From positions 1 to 58,286 of the forward strand of contig SVAX01000004.1 of assembly GCA_015059155.1 (NCBI GenBank): a stretch of 58,286 bases of DNA, read 5' to 3'. Under the pieces are notes generated by a model. It searched no databases and was not told the DNA's origin. It saw only the letters and a list, made by a program, of their open reading frames with translations. Both the position numbers and the translations under genes were made by a program. Shown here piece by piece: positions 24,107 through 33,188 of the stretch. The stretch is from Bacillota bacterium (GTDB lineage Bacteria; Bacillota_I; Bacilli_A; RF39; UBA660). The stretch's first letter is position 1; each line of letters begins with the position of its first letter.

Positions 24107-25360
24107 ATGAAACAAATAATAATACAAGGTGGGAATAAACTAAGCGGGACAATAAGAATAAGTGGCGCAAAAAATAGTGCGGTTGCTTTGATACCTGCCT
24201 CTATTTTATCAGATGATATTGTTAAAATAGATAATGTTCCTAATATATCCGATATAGATGCACTTAATGAAATTTTAGAATTTTTAGGTGCTAAAGTTAC
24301 CATAGAAGATGGGCTAATGACAATTAATCCAAAAGAAATAAAGAATAAAAAAATTCCAAAAGAAGTATCTAGTAAATTAAGAGCTTCATATTACTTTATG
24401 TCTGCACTACTTGGAAAGTATAAACAAGTTGAAATGTATTTTCCAGGAGGGTGCAAGATAGGTGCTAGACCTATAGATCAAACATTAAAAGGGTTTAAAG
24501 CGCTTGGAGCAAAAATAGAAGAAAAAGATAATAAATTTAAAATAACTGCAGATGAACTTATTGGGGGTCATGTATACTTAGATATGCCAAGTGTAGGAGC
24601 TACTATAAATACTATGTTAGTTGCAGTTAAAGCAAAAGGAACAACAATAATAGAGAACGCTGCTAAAGAACCAGAAATAGTAAATGTTGCAACATTCTTA
24701 AATAATATGGGTGCTAAAATAACAGGAGCAGGAACTAGTGAAATTAGAATTAAGGGTGTAGAACGTTTAAAAGGATGTTTTACTGAAGTAATTCCTGATA
24801 GAATAGAAACAGGAACTTATATAATTGCAGGAGCACTTTTAGGTGATAATTTAAAAATAGACAATATAATTCCAGAACATGTAGAATCCCTAACACTTAA
24901 ATTAAAAGAAATGGGTGTAGACATAACTATTGGTAATAATTATGCTATTGTAAATGGTTGTGAAAATCCAAAGCATGTTAATTTAAAAACTTTAGGTTAT
25001 CCAGGATTCCCAACAGACTTACAACAACCAATAACAACTCTTCTAACACAATGTAAAGGTGTTTCTATGTTAGAAGAAACAATCTATGAAAATAGATTCC
25101 AAAATGTACCATATTTAAATAAAATGGGCGCTAATATAAAAATAATAGGTAAAAAAATAAAAGTAAAAGGGCCTACTAAATTAAGGGGTAAAAAAGTAGT
25201 AGCAACTGATCTTAGAGCTGGAGCTTGCTTAGTTCTTGCAGGACTTTGTGCTCAAGGAAAAACGACAATAACTAATATAGAACATGTTTTAAGAGGTTAT
25301 GAAAATATAATAGAAAAATTGACTAATGTAGGTGCTAAAATATCGTTAGAAGAAATATAA
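24107..25360 (+). CDS. murA: UDP-N-acetylglucosamine 1-carboxyvinyltransferase
   Basis: 417 residues. Adds enolpyruvate from PEP to UDP-GlcNAc, the first committed step of peptidoglycan synthesis. KNSAVALIPAS holds the catalytic Lys; FPGGCKIGARPIDQ holds the fosfomycin-target Cys at about 115; TDLRAGACLVLAG near the C-terminus. TTGGAGGTAC precedes the ATG; a TTG 12 nt upstream overlaps that site. In Bacillus a murA paralogue sits beside spoIID; here murA is 20 kb away from it. Confidence 0.97.
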   Translation: MKQIIIQGGNKLSGTIRISGAKNSAVALIPASILSDDIVKIDNVPNISDIDALNEILEFLGAKVTIEDGLMTINPKEIKNKKIPKEVSSKLRASYYFMSALLGKYKQVEMYFPGGCKIGARPIDQTLKGFKALGAKIEEKDNKFKITADELIGGHVYLDMPSVGATINTMLVAVKAKGTTIIENAAKEPEIVNVATFLNNMGAKITGAGTSEIRIKGVERLKGCFTEVIPDRIETGTYIIAGALLGDNLKIDNIIPEHVESLTLKLKEMGVDITIGNNYAIVNGCENPKHVNLKTLGYPGFPTDLQQPITTLLTQCKGVSMLEETIYENRFQNVPYLNKMGANIKIIGKKIKVKGPTKLRGKKVVATDLRAGACLVLAGLCAQGKTTITNIEHVLRGYENIIEKLTNVGAKISLEEI

Positions 25361-25362
25361 TT

Positions 25363-25387
25363 AAAGTAGCAATAATGCTACTTTTTT
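25363..25387 (+). terminator. Intrinsic terminator after murA
   Basis: AAAGTAGCA (25363-25371), loop ATAA, TGCTACTTT (25376-25384), T tail. Confidence 0.85.
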
Positions 25388-25397
25388 AGGTGATAAA

Positions 25398-26063
25398 ATG
25401 AAAAAAATAATATTTACTATTTTAGTAGTTTTAATAACATTCCTAATATATTTTTTTAATAGAAGTGAGAAAATATATTATGTATCACTAGGAGATTATT
25501 TGTCTTATGGTATAAATAATTTTAAAAATGTAAATAATAGTTATAGTAATAATATAAAAGAATATCATAAACAAAATTTAGATAAATATGTTAATTATTC
25601 TAGTTATGATGATTATAGAGTAATGGATTTAATAAATGATATAAACTACAATAAAACAGTTATATATGAGGATAAAGAGTATAAATTACAAAATTTATTA
25701 ATAAAAGCTAATCTAATAACCATATCAATAGGAATGAATGATTTAATATATAAAAGTAATTATGATACAGATTTGTATGAATATACCGATGATTTATTAA
25801 AAGATATAGAAAGCTTACTTATATTAATTAGAAAATATAATAAAGATGAAATATATTTCTTAAGTTTTTATAATGTTATAGGTAATGAAAATTTAATAGA
25901 ATATGCTAATAAAAGATTAGAAATAATATGTAATAAAAATAAAATAAAATTAGTAGATATATCTTTACTCAACAACTACATTATAGATAAATTATATCCA
26001 ACTAATGATGGGTATATGTATATAACAAATAAGATTTTATATTTTACAAAACAGAAAAAATAG
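25398..26063 (+). CDS. SGNH/GDSL-fold protein lacking its catalytic Ser and His
   Basis: 221 residues with an N-terminal membrane segment (about 4-20) and an SGNH hydrolase fold. Block I, usually GDS-L, reads SLGDYLSYG, so the nucleophile Ser is Tyr. Block III is intact (IGMNDL). Block V, usually D-x-x-H, reads IDKLYPTNDGY, so the His is Tyr as well. It therefore looks like an extracytoplasmic pseudoenzyme, binding rather than hydrolysing. AGGTGAT precedes the ATG. Active relatives are lipases and acyl-peptidoglycan esterases; sporulation relatives also exist. Confidence 0.8.
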   Translation: MKKIIFTILVVLITFLIYFFNRSEKIYYVSLGDYLSYGINNFKNVNNSYSNNIKEYHKQNLDKYVNYSSYDDYRVMDLINDINYNKTVIYEDKEYKLQNLLIKANLITISIGMNDLIYKSNYDTDLYEYTDDLLKDIESLLILIRKYNKDEIYFLSFYNVIGNENLIEYANKRLEIICNKNKIKLVDISLLNNYIIDKLYPTNDGYMYITNKILYFTKQKK

Positions 26064-26075
26064 TATATAATTAAA

Positions 26076-26735
26076 TTGGGTGATAAAATGTTAGAAAGCA
26101 ATAAATTATTTTCAAAAGTATTCTTATGGATGTTTATAGGACTTGCTATAACATTTGGGATAGGATATTATGTTTCAATTAATGCAAATATGCTTTATAA
26201 TGTATTTTCTGAATACTATATATTTTTAGTAATAGCAGAATTAGTTGTAGTTATTTGGTTAAGTGCACGTATTAGAAAAATGAAACCAATGACTGCGAAG
26301 ATATTATTCTGTTTATATTCCCTTATAACAGGACTTACGTTCTCATCAATATTTGTTGTATATGAGATAACATCTATTGTTTATGTATTTGGAATAACAT
26401 CTTTAATATTCTTAATATTTGCTTTAATTGGATATTTTACAAAAATAGATTTAACTAAAATAGGTGTATATTTATTTATGATTCTATTTGGAGTGATAAT
26501 ATGCAGCATAATAAATATGTTTGTAGGTAGTGAAACATTTGATTTAGGTATTACAATAGTATGTTTAATAGTATTTATAGTATATGTAGCATACGATATT
26601 CAAGTAATTAAAAGAAATCTGTATTTAATAGAAGAAGAGGATAATTTAGCAATTTATGGTGCTTTACAATTATATCTAGATTTTATTAATATCTTCTTAA
26701 GATTACTACAATTATTTGGAAGAAATAATGATTAG
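26076..26735 (+). CDS. Bax inhibitor-1/YccA family membrane protein
   Basis: 219 residues with seven membrane segments and the family pattern: cytoplasmic start SNKLFSKVFLWMFIGLAITF, and the C-terminal YVAYDIQVIKRN then ALQLYLDFINIFLRLLQLFG. Bacterial members are pH-gated Ca2+ leak channels or FtsH-linked; role here unknown. GGGTGAT precedes the ATG (an in-frame start 12 nt upstream is less likely). Confidence 0.9.
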   Translation: MGDKMLESNKLFSKVFLWMFIGLAITFGIGYYVSINANMLYNVFSEYYIFLVIAELVVVIWLSARIRKMKPMTAKILFCLYSLITGLTFSSIFVVYEITSIVYVFGITSLIFLIFALIGYFTKIDLTKIGVYLFMILFGVIICSIINMFVGSETFDLGITIVCLIVFIVYVAYDIQVIKRNLYLIEEEDNLAIYGALQLYLDFINIFLRLLQLFGRNND

Positions 26736-26755
26736 TAGTCAAGTACTACTTTTCT
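26734..26755 (+). terminator. Intrinsic terminator
   Basis: AGTAGT (26734-26739), loop CAAGT, ACTACT (26745-26750), then TTTTCTTTT. Confidence 0.7.
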
Positions 26756-26779
26756 TTTACACATTTCTTTCAAAAATAC

Positions 26780-26808
26780 TTGCAAAAACTTAAATAATTT
26801 GATAAACT
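26780..26808 (+). promoter_or_regulatory. rpmE promoter
   Basis: TTGCAA (26780-26785), 17 nt, TAAACT (26803-26808). Confidence 0.7.
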
Positions 26809-26828
26809 ATGTAAGTAATTAAATTTCT

Positions 26829-26848
26829 ATGACTTGAATTAGTCATGG
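26829..26848 (+). promoter_or_regulatory. Candidate L31 leader hairpin
   Basis: ATGACT (about 26830-26835) pairs with AGTCAT across a 6-nt loop, just upstream of GGGAGGAG. A compact hairpin abutting the ribosome site fits the known class of L31 autoregulatory leaders in Firmicutes. Confidence 0.5.
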
Positions 26849-26865
26849 CGGGAGGAGAGTTAAAT

Positions 26866-27084
26866 ATGAAAAAAGGAATTCATCCAGAATACAATGAAAC
26901 TAAAGTAACTTGTGCTTGTGGAAATACATTCACAGTAAACTCAAATAAAGAAGAGTTACACTTAGAAGTTTGTAATGAATGTCATCCATTCTATAAAGGT
27001 GGAAAAGATGCTGGTTTAGTTTCAAAAACTGGACGTGTAGAAAAATTCAATCGTAAGTATGGATTTAATAAAGAAGCTAAATAA
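26866..27084 (+). CDS. rpmE: 50S ribosomal protein L31, zinc-binding form
   Basis: 72 residues. CAC...CNEC knuckles give the zinc-binding (C+) form of L31; start MKKGIHPEYNETKV is typical. GGGAGGAG precedes the ATG at 26866; an ATG 21 nt earlier lies within the leader hairpin. The 3' end overlaps a terminator that starts in the last codons. Confidence 0.96.
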   Translation: MKKGIHPEYNETKVTCACGNTFTVNSNKEELHLEVCNECHPFYKGGKDAGLVSKTGRVEKFNRKYGFNKEAK

Positions 27085-27095
27085 TAGCTTTTTTT
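27074..27095 (+). terminator. Intrinsic terminator overlapping the rpmE stop
   Basis: AAGCTA (27074-27079), loop AATAA, TAGCTT (27085-27090), T run. Confidence 0.8.
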
Positions 27096-27141
27096 GTATA
27101 TAATTTTAAATAAGTGAAATACTAATATTGGTGATTAATAT

Positions 27142-27864
27142 ATGAATATAGATTTTTCTGAACTATGGGATGTAACAGTAAGAGCATTATCATCTTTAGT
27201 AACACTTTTCTTAATAACTAAAATGTTAGGTAAAAAACAAGTATCCCAGTTATCATTATTCGATTATGTAATTGGTATTTCAATAGGTAACTTTGCTGCT
27301 GAAATGACTATAAATTTAGAGTCAAATGAAATAAATGGGATATGGGCAGTAGTACTATTTGGTTTATTTGCTTATACTATTTCATATCTTACTATGAAAA
27401 GTATTGTACTTAGAAGATTTTTTATGGGGACTCCAACAATCTTAATACAGGATGGTAAAATATTAGAAAAAAATTTAAAAAAAATGAAATTTGATATAAA
27501 TGATATGTTAGAAGAGGTTAGAAGTTCTGGATATTTCGATCTATCGCAAGTAGAATATGCAATATTAGAACCTAATGGTGAAGTTAGCATTTTACCTAAA
27601 CCAGAGTATAGACCACTCACTCCAAAAGATATGAAAGTAAAAGTTGATAAAGAAGGCCTTTGCTGTAATGTAATAATTGATGGGAAAATTATGTATAATA
27701 ATTTAAAAAACATTAAGAAAGATGAAAAATGGTTAGATAAGGCTTTAAAAGTCAAAGGATATAGTGATATTTCGAAAATATTACTTGCAACCGTTGATGT
27801 TAATGAAAAAATTGTTATATACGAAAGAAATTTAAATGACGATCCTAAAGATGTATTAGAATGA
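27142..27864 (+). CDS. DUF421/YetF-family membrane protein
   Basis: 240 residues: three N-terminal membrane segments (about 12-30, 40-58, 64-82) with the signature ITKMLGKKQVSQLSLFDYVI, then the cytoplasmic YetF/YrbG domain with PTILIQDGKI and LLATVDVNEKI. B. subtilis relatives (YetF, YkjA, SpoVA-linked YhcC types) are sporulation-associated in some cases. TTGGTGAT precedes the ATG. Stop is TGA, showing the standard code. Confidence 0.9.
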   Translation: MNIDFSELWDVTVRALSSLVTLFLITKMLGKKQVSQLSLFDYVIGISIGNFAAEMTINLESNEINGIWAVVLFGLFAYTISYLTMKSIVLRRFFMGTPTILIQDGKILEKNLKKMKFDINDMLEEVRSSGYFDLSQVEYAILEPNGEVSILPKPEYRPLTPKDMKVKVDKEGLCCNVIIDGKIMYNNLKNIKKDEKWLDKALKVKGYSDISKILLATVDVNEKIVIYERNLNDDPKDVLE

Positions 27865-27952
27865 TGTGTAAAAAAGTGTAAAAAAAACAAAATAAAATTA
27901 AATACTTATGACATTTAATTTTATTTTTGATATAGTATAATTAGGTGATACT

Positions 27953-28399
27953 ATGAAAAGACATTTTTGTGCGTCAGCTTTTGTAATAGACCCATATACA
28001 AAAAAAATATTGTTAATAAAACATAAAAAAAACGGAAGATGGACTCAACCAGGTGGACATATAGAAGATGATGAAACTCCAGAAGAAACTGCGCTTAGAG
28101 AAGTATATGAAGAAACTGGCTTACATGTTAGGCTCTTAGGAGAAAAATTTCCAAGAGAAGAAGATTTTATAAGACCATTAGGAATACAGAAAAATAGAAG
28201 AACAATGTCGGACGGAGAAATGCATATGCATGTAGATATTATATATGCAGCTATACCTAATGATGATAATAAAGAGCAATTAAACGCGGAAGAAAGTGAT
28301 GGCATTGCTTGGTTTTCAAGGGATGAACTTGAAGATATAGATTGTTTTCCAGATATTAAAATAACAATGGATTATATATTAAATAATATAATAAAATAG
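27953..28399 (+). CDS. NUDIX hydrolase
   Basis: 148 residues. NUDIX box (G-x5-E-x7-R-E-x2-E-E-x-G) from [20 protein letters not shown] onward. Hydrolyses a nucleoside diphosphate linked to another group; substrate cannot be told. The C-terminal [13 protein letters not shown] is typical. GGTGATACT precedes the ATG. A TATAAT at 27936 is the likely -10. Confidence 0.9.
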   Translation: MKRHFCASAFVIDPYTKKILLIKHKKNGRWTQPGGHIEDDETPEETALREVYEETGLHVRLLGEKFPREEDFIRPLGIQKNRRTMSDGEMHMHVDIIYAAIPNDDNKEQLNAEESDGIAWFSRDELEDIDCFPDIKITMDYILNNIIK

Positions 28400-28420
28400 A
28401 GGCTATTTAAGCCTCTTTTT
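28394..28420. terminator. Bidirectional terminator
   Basis: AGAGGC (28398-28403), 7-nt loop, GCCTCT (28411-28416), T on the plus side and AT-rich on the other. Stops of both convergent genes lie within or at it. Confidence 0.75.
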
Positions 28421-29050
28421 GAATTCTCTTTTAACTTTATTTTTAACTTTTTTTCTAGCTTTGGTACTGAATGTGCATAATATAATAACTATACCAATAA
28501 GCATTATAATTTCTTTATAATCTTTTCCATCAATATTTTCTTCTTTTGTTTTCGCTTTTTCTTCAGTGTTTTCATCATTTTGCTCAATAGACCAAATACC
28601 TAATTTTTGATCTTCAGCTTCTTGTTCTGCTTCTTCCAACTCTTCTGTATATTTATAATCCCCATAAAGATAAGCAACACTCGCATATCCTTTACTTACT
28701 AATTTTTTTTGAAGTAAAACATCATCAACAAAAACCCAAACTAAATGTCTATCATATTTATCTGTCCTATCAGAATCTTCATCATATTCTAATTTTATTT
28801 CCTTAGCATTTTTTAATTTGTTACAAGTATATTCACTAGCTTCTTTTCCAAACTCTTCAACATCTTTAGTAGGATGTACTGTTTCAGGGGTATCAATAGC
28901 TAAAAATCTAGCAGTAATTTTTTCTCCTTTATAAATAAATTTAGCTGTATCTCCATCAACACAATCACTAAATTCAACATTAATAGTTTTCGCATTTGCT
29001 ACTGCTACTCCAATAAAAAATAAAGAAATTATTAAAATTATTTTTTTCAT
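28403..29050 (-). CDS. Secreted/anchored thermonuclease (SNase family)
   Basis: 215 residues. Signal peptide (about 1-20), then a staphylococcal-nuclease domain with CVDGDTAKF, ARFLAIDTPETVHP and DKYDRHLVWVFVDD; the active-site Arg, Glu-region and second Arg are seen. After an Glu/Lys-rich linker a C-terminal membrane segment (about 172-190) and a very basic tail follow, so it is probably cell-attached. GGTGATCAA precedes the ATG used; the frame opens 60 nt earlier without a site. Degrades extracellular DNA/RNA in the family. Confidence 0.9.
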   Translation of the reverse strand: MKKIILIISLFFIGVAVANAKTINVEFSDCVDGDTAKFIYKGEKITARFLAIDTPETVHPTKDVEEFGKEASEYTCNKLKNAKEIKLEYDEDSDRTDKYDRHLVWVFVDDVLLQKKLVSKGYASVAYLYGDYKYTEELEEAEQEAEDQKLGIWSIEQNDENTEEKAKTKEENIDGKDYKEIIMLIGIVIILCTFSTKARKKVKNKVKREFKKRLK

Positions 29051-29104
29051 TTGATCACCTATTATAATTATACAATAAAATAAGGAAAATTTATAATAAA
29101 GAAT

Positions 29105-29132
29105 TTGCATTTTTTTAAGAATGTGTTATAAT
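29105..29132 (+). promoter_or_regulatory. typA promoter
   Basis: TTGCAT (29105-29110), 16 nt, TATAAT (29127-29132). Confidence 0.75.
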
Positions 29133-29162
29133 GATAAGCGTGTTTCGAAGGAAGTGTATAAA

Positions 29163-30977
29163 ATGAATAAAAGAAATATAGCAATCATAGCTCACGTAGA
29201 CCACGGAAAAACAACTCTTGTAGATAAATTATTACAAGCTAGTGGAACATTTAGAGATAATGAAGAAGTTCAAGAAAGAGTAATGGATTCTAATGATATA
29301 GAAAAAGAAAGAGGAATCACAATACTTGCTAAAACAACTGCAATTAATTATAAAGACTACAGAATTAATATTCTAGATACCCCAGGACATGCTGATTTTG
29401 GTGGAGAAGTAGAAAGAATAGTTAATATGGTTGATGGTGTATTACTTGTAGTAGATGCTTATGAAGGTACAATGCCACAAACTAGATTTGTTCTTAAAAA
29501 AGCTTTAGATGCAGGAGTTAAACCAATAGTGGTAGTAAATAAAATAGATAAAGAATCTGCTAGACCTAAAGAAGTAATAGACGAAGTAATGGATTTATTT
29601 ATTGAATTAGGTGCTGATATAGATGATTTAGATTTCCCAATAGTTTATGTATCTGCAATTAATGGTACATCAAGTTTTTCTGATGATTTAAGCACACAAG
29701 AACCAGATATGACTAAAATACTTGATATGATTATAGATAATATTCCTGCTCCAAAAAATGAAGAAGGATCATTACAATTTCAACCAGCACTTCTAGACTA
29801 CAATGATTTCGTAGGTAGAATTGGTATAGGACTTGTAAAAAGAGGAAGTATTAAAGTAAACCAAATGGTTTCTTGTTGTAGAGTAGATGGAAGTATCAAA
29901 CAATTTAGAATAGCTAAGATGTATGGATTTCTAGGACTTAAAAGAGTTGAAATAAATGAAGCCCATGCAGGAGATATAATAGCTATTGCAGGTCTTCCTG
30001 ATATTTCAGTAGGAGAAACAGTATGTGAGATAGGTCTTGAAGATCCTCTACCTCTTCTTAGAATAGATGAACCAACACTTCAGATGACTTTTGGAGTTAA
30101 TACTTCACCATTCTGTGGTAGAGAAGGAAAAATAGTAACTGCTAGAAAAATAGAAGAGAGATTACTTAAAGAAACTGAGAGAGATGTATCTTTAAAAGTA
30201 GCTCCTGTTCCAAACGATGGAGAATCATTCATAGTATCAGGACGTGGAGAGTTACACCTTTCAATATTAATAGAAAATATGAGAAGAGAAGGATTTGAGC
30301 TTCAAGTATCTAAACCAGCTATAATAAAGAAAGAAATAGATGGTGTAATTTGTGAACCATTTGAAGATGTTCAAATAGATGTTCCTGAAGAATTTGTAGG
30401 TTCAGTTATAGAAGCACTTGGTAACCGTGAAGGTGTAATGGAAAATATGACAAGTTCAGAAAATCAAGTGAAATTACATTATACAGTTCCAACTAGAGGA
30501 TTAATTGGTTTTTCAACTGAGTTTATGACTATGACTAAGGGATATGGTATATTAAATCATACTTATAAAGAATATAGACAAGAAGCTGGATCTACAGTAG
30601 GATCTCGTAAAAATGGTGTTTTAGTTTCTATGGAAAATGGAAAAGCTACAGCTTATTCATTAGGAAATCTAGAAGATAGAGGAGTTATGTTTATTGAACC
30701 TGGAACAGAGGTTTATGAAGGTATGATAGTTGGTGAAAATAATCACGATAATGATCTTGCTGTAAACGTAGTTAAAGGTAAAAACTTAACAAATACTCGT
30801 TCATCTAGTAAAGACCATACAGTAGTCTTAAAAAGACCAAGAACTATGAGTTTAGAAATTTGTTTAGACTATATAAACGATGATGAACTTGTAGAAGTGA
30901 CTCCAGTAAGCTATAGAATGAGAAAGAAAATATTAAATACAGAAATGAGAAAAAAACAAGATGCAAAAAGGATATAG
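29163..30977 (+). CDS. typA: Ribosome-binding GTPase TypA/BipA
   Basis: 604 residues, normal TypA size. G1 [11 protein letters not shown]2 [11 protein letters not shown]3 [14 protein letters not shown]4 [11 protein letters not shown]-like domains and the TypA-specific C-terminal domain ([20 protein letters not shown]) follow. It aids late 50S assembly and stress growth. GAAGGAAG precedes ATG 29163; a start 42 nt upstream lies at the transcript start and is unlikely. Confidence 0.96.
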   Translation: MNKRNIAIIAHVDHGKTTLVDKLLQASGTFRDNEEVQERVMDSNDIEKERGITILAKTTAINYKDYRINILDTPGHADFGGEVERIVNMVDGVLLVVDAYEGTMPQTRFVLKKALDAGVKPIVVVNKIDKESARPKEVIDEVMDLFIELGADIDDLDFPIVYVSAINGTSSFSDDLSTQEPDMTKILDMIIDNIPAPKNEEGSLQFQPALLDYNDFVGRIGIGLVKRGSIKVNQMVSCCRVDGSIKQFRIAKMYGFLGLKRVEINEAHAGDIIAIAGLPDISVGETVCEIGLEDPLPLLRIDEPTLQMTFGVNTSPFCGREGKIVTARKIEERLLKETERDVSLKVAPVPNDGESFIVSGRGELHLSILIENMRREGFELQVSKPAIIKKEIDGVICEPFEDVQIDVPEEFVGSVIEALGNREGVMENMTSSENQVKLHYTVPTRGLIGFSTEFMTMTKGYGILNHTYKEYRQEAGSTVGSRKNGVLVSMENGKATAYSLGNLEDRGVMFIEPGTEVYEGMIVGENNHDNDLAVNVVKGKNLTNTRSSSKDHTVVLKRPRTMSLEICLDYINDDELVEVTPVSYRMRKKILNTEMRKKQDAKRI

Positions 30978-30996
30978 TTAATTCTATATCTTTTTT
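30966..30996 (+). terminator. Intrinsic terminator after typA
   Basis: AAAAGGATATAG (30966-30977), loop TTAATT, CTATATCTTTT (30984-30994). Confidence 0.85.
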
Positions 30997-31000
30997 CATA

Positions 31001-31030
31001 AAAAAAATAACAAGAATTATTTCTTGTTAT
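31001..31030 (-). terminator. Minus-strand terminator
   Basis: ATAACAAGAA (31007-31016), loop TTAT, TTCTTGTTAT (31021-31030); seven A on the left give the minus-strand T run. Contains the stop of the 31017 gene. Confidence 0.85.
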
Positions 31031-31268
31031 CTTCCATAACATCTCTATCAAAGAAATCTCTAATATCGCAATCAAGTACTTCAGCAATATCTTCTAGAGT
31101 ATCTATTGAAATAGTTTGGTGAGTAATTGACTCTAGTTTTGCTATAAAACTATCACTTAAATATAGAGCTTCTGCAAGTTCTCTTTGTTTAAGTCCTTTT
31201 CTTTTTCTATACTTTTTGATATTTTTACCAATAACATTGTAAATATCAGATTGCTTTTTTACTGCCAT
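31017..31268 (-). CDS. XRE-family regulator
   Basis: 83 residues, one HTH_XRE domain (KQRELAEALYLSDSFIAKLE, then LEDIAEVLDCDIRDFF). GGTGATAG precedes ATG 31268; another ATG 12 nt upstream lacks a site. Lies 57 nt downstream of ddl on the same strand, so it may be co-transcribed. Target unknown. Confidence 0.85.
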   Translation of the reverse strand: MAVKKQSDIYNVIGKNIKKYRKRKGLKQRELAEALYLSDSFIAKLESITHQTISIDTLEDIAEVLDCDIRDFFDRDVMEDNKK

Positions 31269-31325
31269 ATCTATCACCAACTTAATTTTCTCATAGTTTT
31301 TTAAATTATTTTATAGATAAATAAT

Positions 31326-32288
31326 CTATATGTTTAATAGTTTTGTAATTATATCTTTAAACTCTATTCCTAAATTGTTTATAAGTTTAGGATACATACT
31401 TATTTCTGTAAACCCTGGCATTGTATTGATTTCGTTAAAATATAACTTTTTGTTATCTAAATCATAAAGATAATCTATTCTACTTAAGTTTTTACAATTT
31501 AAAATATTAAAAATATTCTTAGAATAATTTCTTATTTCGGCCTTAATACTTTCATCAATACTGGAAATAATTGTATTATTTTGATTTATATATTTTGCAT
31601 CAAAATCATACCAAGAACCATTATTTATTATTTCCCCAACATCAGAAATTATAAGTTTTTTATTATCTTCTAATATAGCGCATTCTAATTCTCTATTATT
31701 TTTTATAAATTTTTCTATTAATATATTATTATCATATTTTTTAGCTATCCTTAAATATTTTTTCAATTCTCTTTTATTATGAGCAATATTTATACCAAGA
31801 GATGATCCACATTTACAAGGTTTAATTATAACAGGGTATTCTATTATATCTAAATTAGTATTTTTATTATAAACTATATAAGGTACTTGCGGTATAGAAT
31901 ACTTTTCTAAAAATAATTTAGTTAGTAGTTTGTCATAACATATTATGCTACTATATGAATCGCAACCTACATATTTTATATTATGTAATTCAAACATACT
32001 TTGTAATTTTCCATCTTCACCAGAATTACCATGTATCATAGGCAATACAACATCAAACTTTTTAGAGTATTGAATTATGTTGTCTATTTTTATAATCACT
32101 TTATTTTTCCAATTCTCATCTATTTTATTTGTTTTATTAATTTCATACCACTCATTATCATAATCAATTCCCACTAATTTGTAATTAAATTTACTTGTAT
32201 CAATATTATCAATTATAAAATTAACTGACTTACAAGAAATGACGTGTTCAAAAGAGTTTCCACCAAATAAAATTAAAACATTCTTCAA
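31326..32288 (-). CDS. ddl: D-alanine--D-alanine ligase
   Basis: 320 residues, ATP-grasp enzyme joining two D-Ala for peptidoglycan. GGNSFEHVISCKS at the N-terminus, MIHGNSGEDGKLQSMFEL, IIKPCKCGSSLGI, and NEINTMPGFTEISMYPKL with metal ligands are in place. Start is TTG at 32288, chosen since GGGTGG lies 5 nt before it and MKNVLILFGG is the usual Ddl start; an ATG at 32300 would sit on that ribosome site. Ligase specificity (D-Ala versus D-Lac) cannot be settled by eye. Confidence 0.93.
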   Translation of the reverse strand: MKNVLILFGGNSFEHVISCKSVNFIIDNIDTSKFNYKLVGIDYDNEWYEINKTNKIDENWKNKVIIKIDNIIQYSKKFDVVLPMIHGNSGEDGKLQSMFELHNIKYVGCDSYSSIICYDKLLTKLFLEKYSIPQVPYIVYNKNTNLDIIEYPVIIKPCKCGSSLGINIAHNKRELKKYLRIAKKYDNNILIEKFIKNNRELECAILEDNKKLIISDVGEIINNGSWYDFDAKYINQNNTIISSIDESIKAEIRNYSKNIFNILNCKNLSRIDYLYDLDNKKLYFNEINTMPGFTEISMYPKLINNLGIEFKDIITKLLNI

Positions 32289-32402
32289 TTTACCACCCAT
32301 ATAATTTTATGAAAATAAATTTTAATTATCTCTAATATAGATTTATTTATAAAAATGTGATAAACTATTTATATATAAAAGAAAAATGAAAAAGGTGAAA
32401 AT

Positions 32403-33188
32403 ATGGGAAAAGTTATAGCATTCGTAAATCAAAAGGGTGGGGTTGGTAAAACAACTTCCAGCATCAATTTAGCAGCTTCCCTAGGACTTTTAGGAAAAAA
32501 GACGCTATTAGTAGATCTAGATCCTCAAGGAAATAGTACTACTGGTGTAGGTGTAAATAAAGGTGATTTGGAAAGTAGTATATATGAACTTTTAGTAGAT
32601 AGAGCAGAAGTAAAGAAAGTAGTTGCAAAAACAAAATTTAAAAATTTATATCTTATTCCGGCTTCAATAAACTTGGCAGGTGTTGATATGGAATTAATGG
32701 ATATGGCAAGAAGTAATCCGGAGTTTGTCCCACAACTACAATTAAAAAAATATTTAGGAGAAATAAAAGATGTATTTGATTATATAATTTTAGATTGTCC
32801 ACCTTCACTTGGGCTAATCACAACAAATGCACTTGCTGCTTCTAATTCAGTAATAATTCCTGTACAATGTGAATTCTTTGCGTTAGAGGGGATTATGCAA
32901 CTGTTAAATTCAATTATGATTGCTCAAAAGAAATTAAACCCAAGCCTAGATATCGAAGGTGTATTATTAACAATGCTTGATAATCGTACTAATCTAGGAC
33001 TTGAAGTAGTAGAAGAAATAAAAAGTTATTTTAAGGAAAAAGTATATGATACTATAATACCAAGACTTGTTAGATTATCAGAAGCTCCAAGTCATGGTAA
33101 ACCAATTCATGCTTATGATCCAAGAAGTAGAGGAACAGAAGCATATATAAACTTAGCTAAAGAGGTGATTGAAAGAAATGGAAACTAA
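32403..33188 (+). CDS. soj: Chromosome-partition ATPase ParA/Soj
   Basis: 261 residues. Deviant Walker A KGGVGKTTSSINLA, DLDPQGNSTTG, and DCPPSLGLITTNAL are complete. Works with Spo0J at parS near the origin to place chromosomes and control initiation and sporulation. AAGGTGAAA precedes the ATG. Overlaps spo0J by 11 nt. Confidence 0.95.
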   Translation: MGKVIAFVNQKGGVGKTTSSINLAASLGLLGKKTLLVDLDPQGNSTTGVGVNKGDLESSIYELLVDRAEVKKVVAKTKFKNLYLIPASINLAGVDMELMDMARSNPEFVPQLQLKKYLGEIKDVFDYIILDCPPSLGLITTNALAASNSVIIPVQCEFFALEGIMQLLNSIMIAQKKLNPSLDIEGVLLTMLDNRTNLGLEVVEEIKSYFKEKVYDTIIPRLVRLSEAPSHGKPIHAYDPRSRGTEAYINLAKEVIERNGN

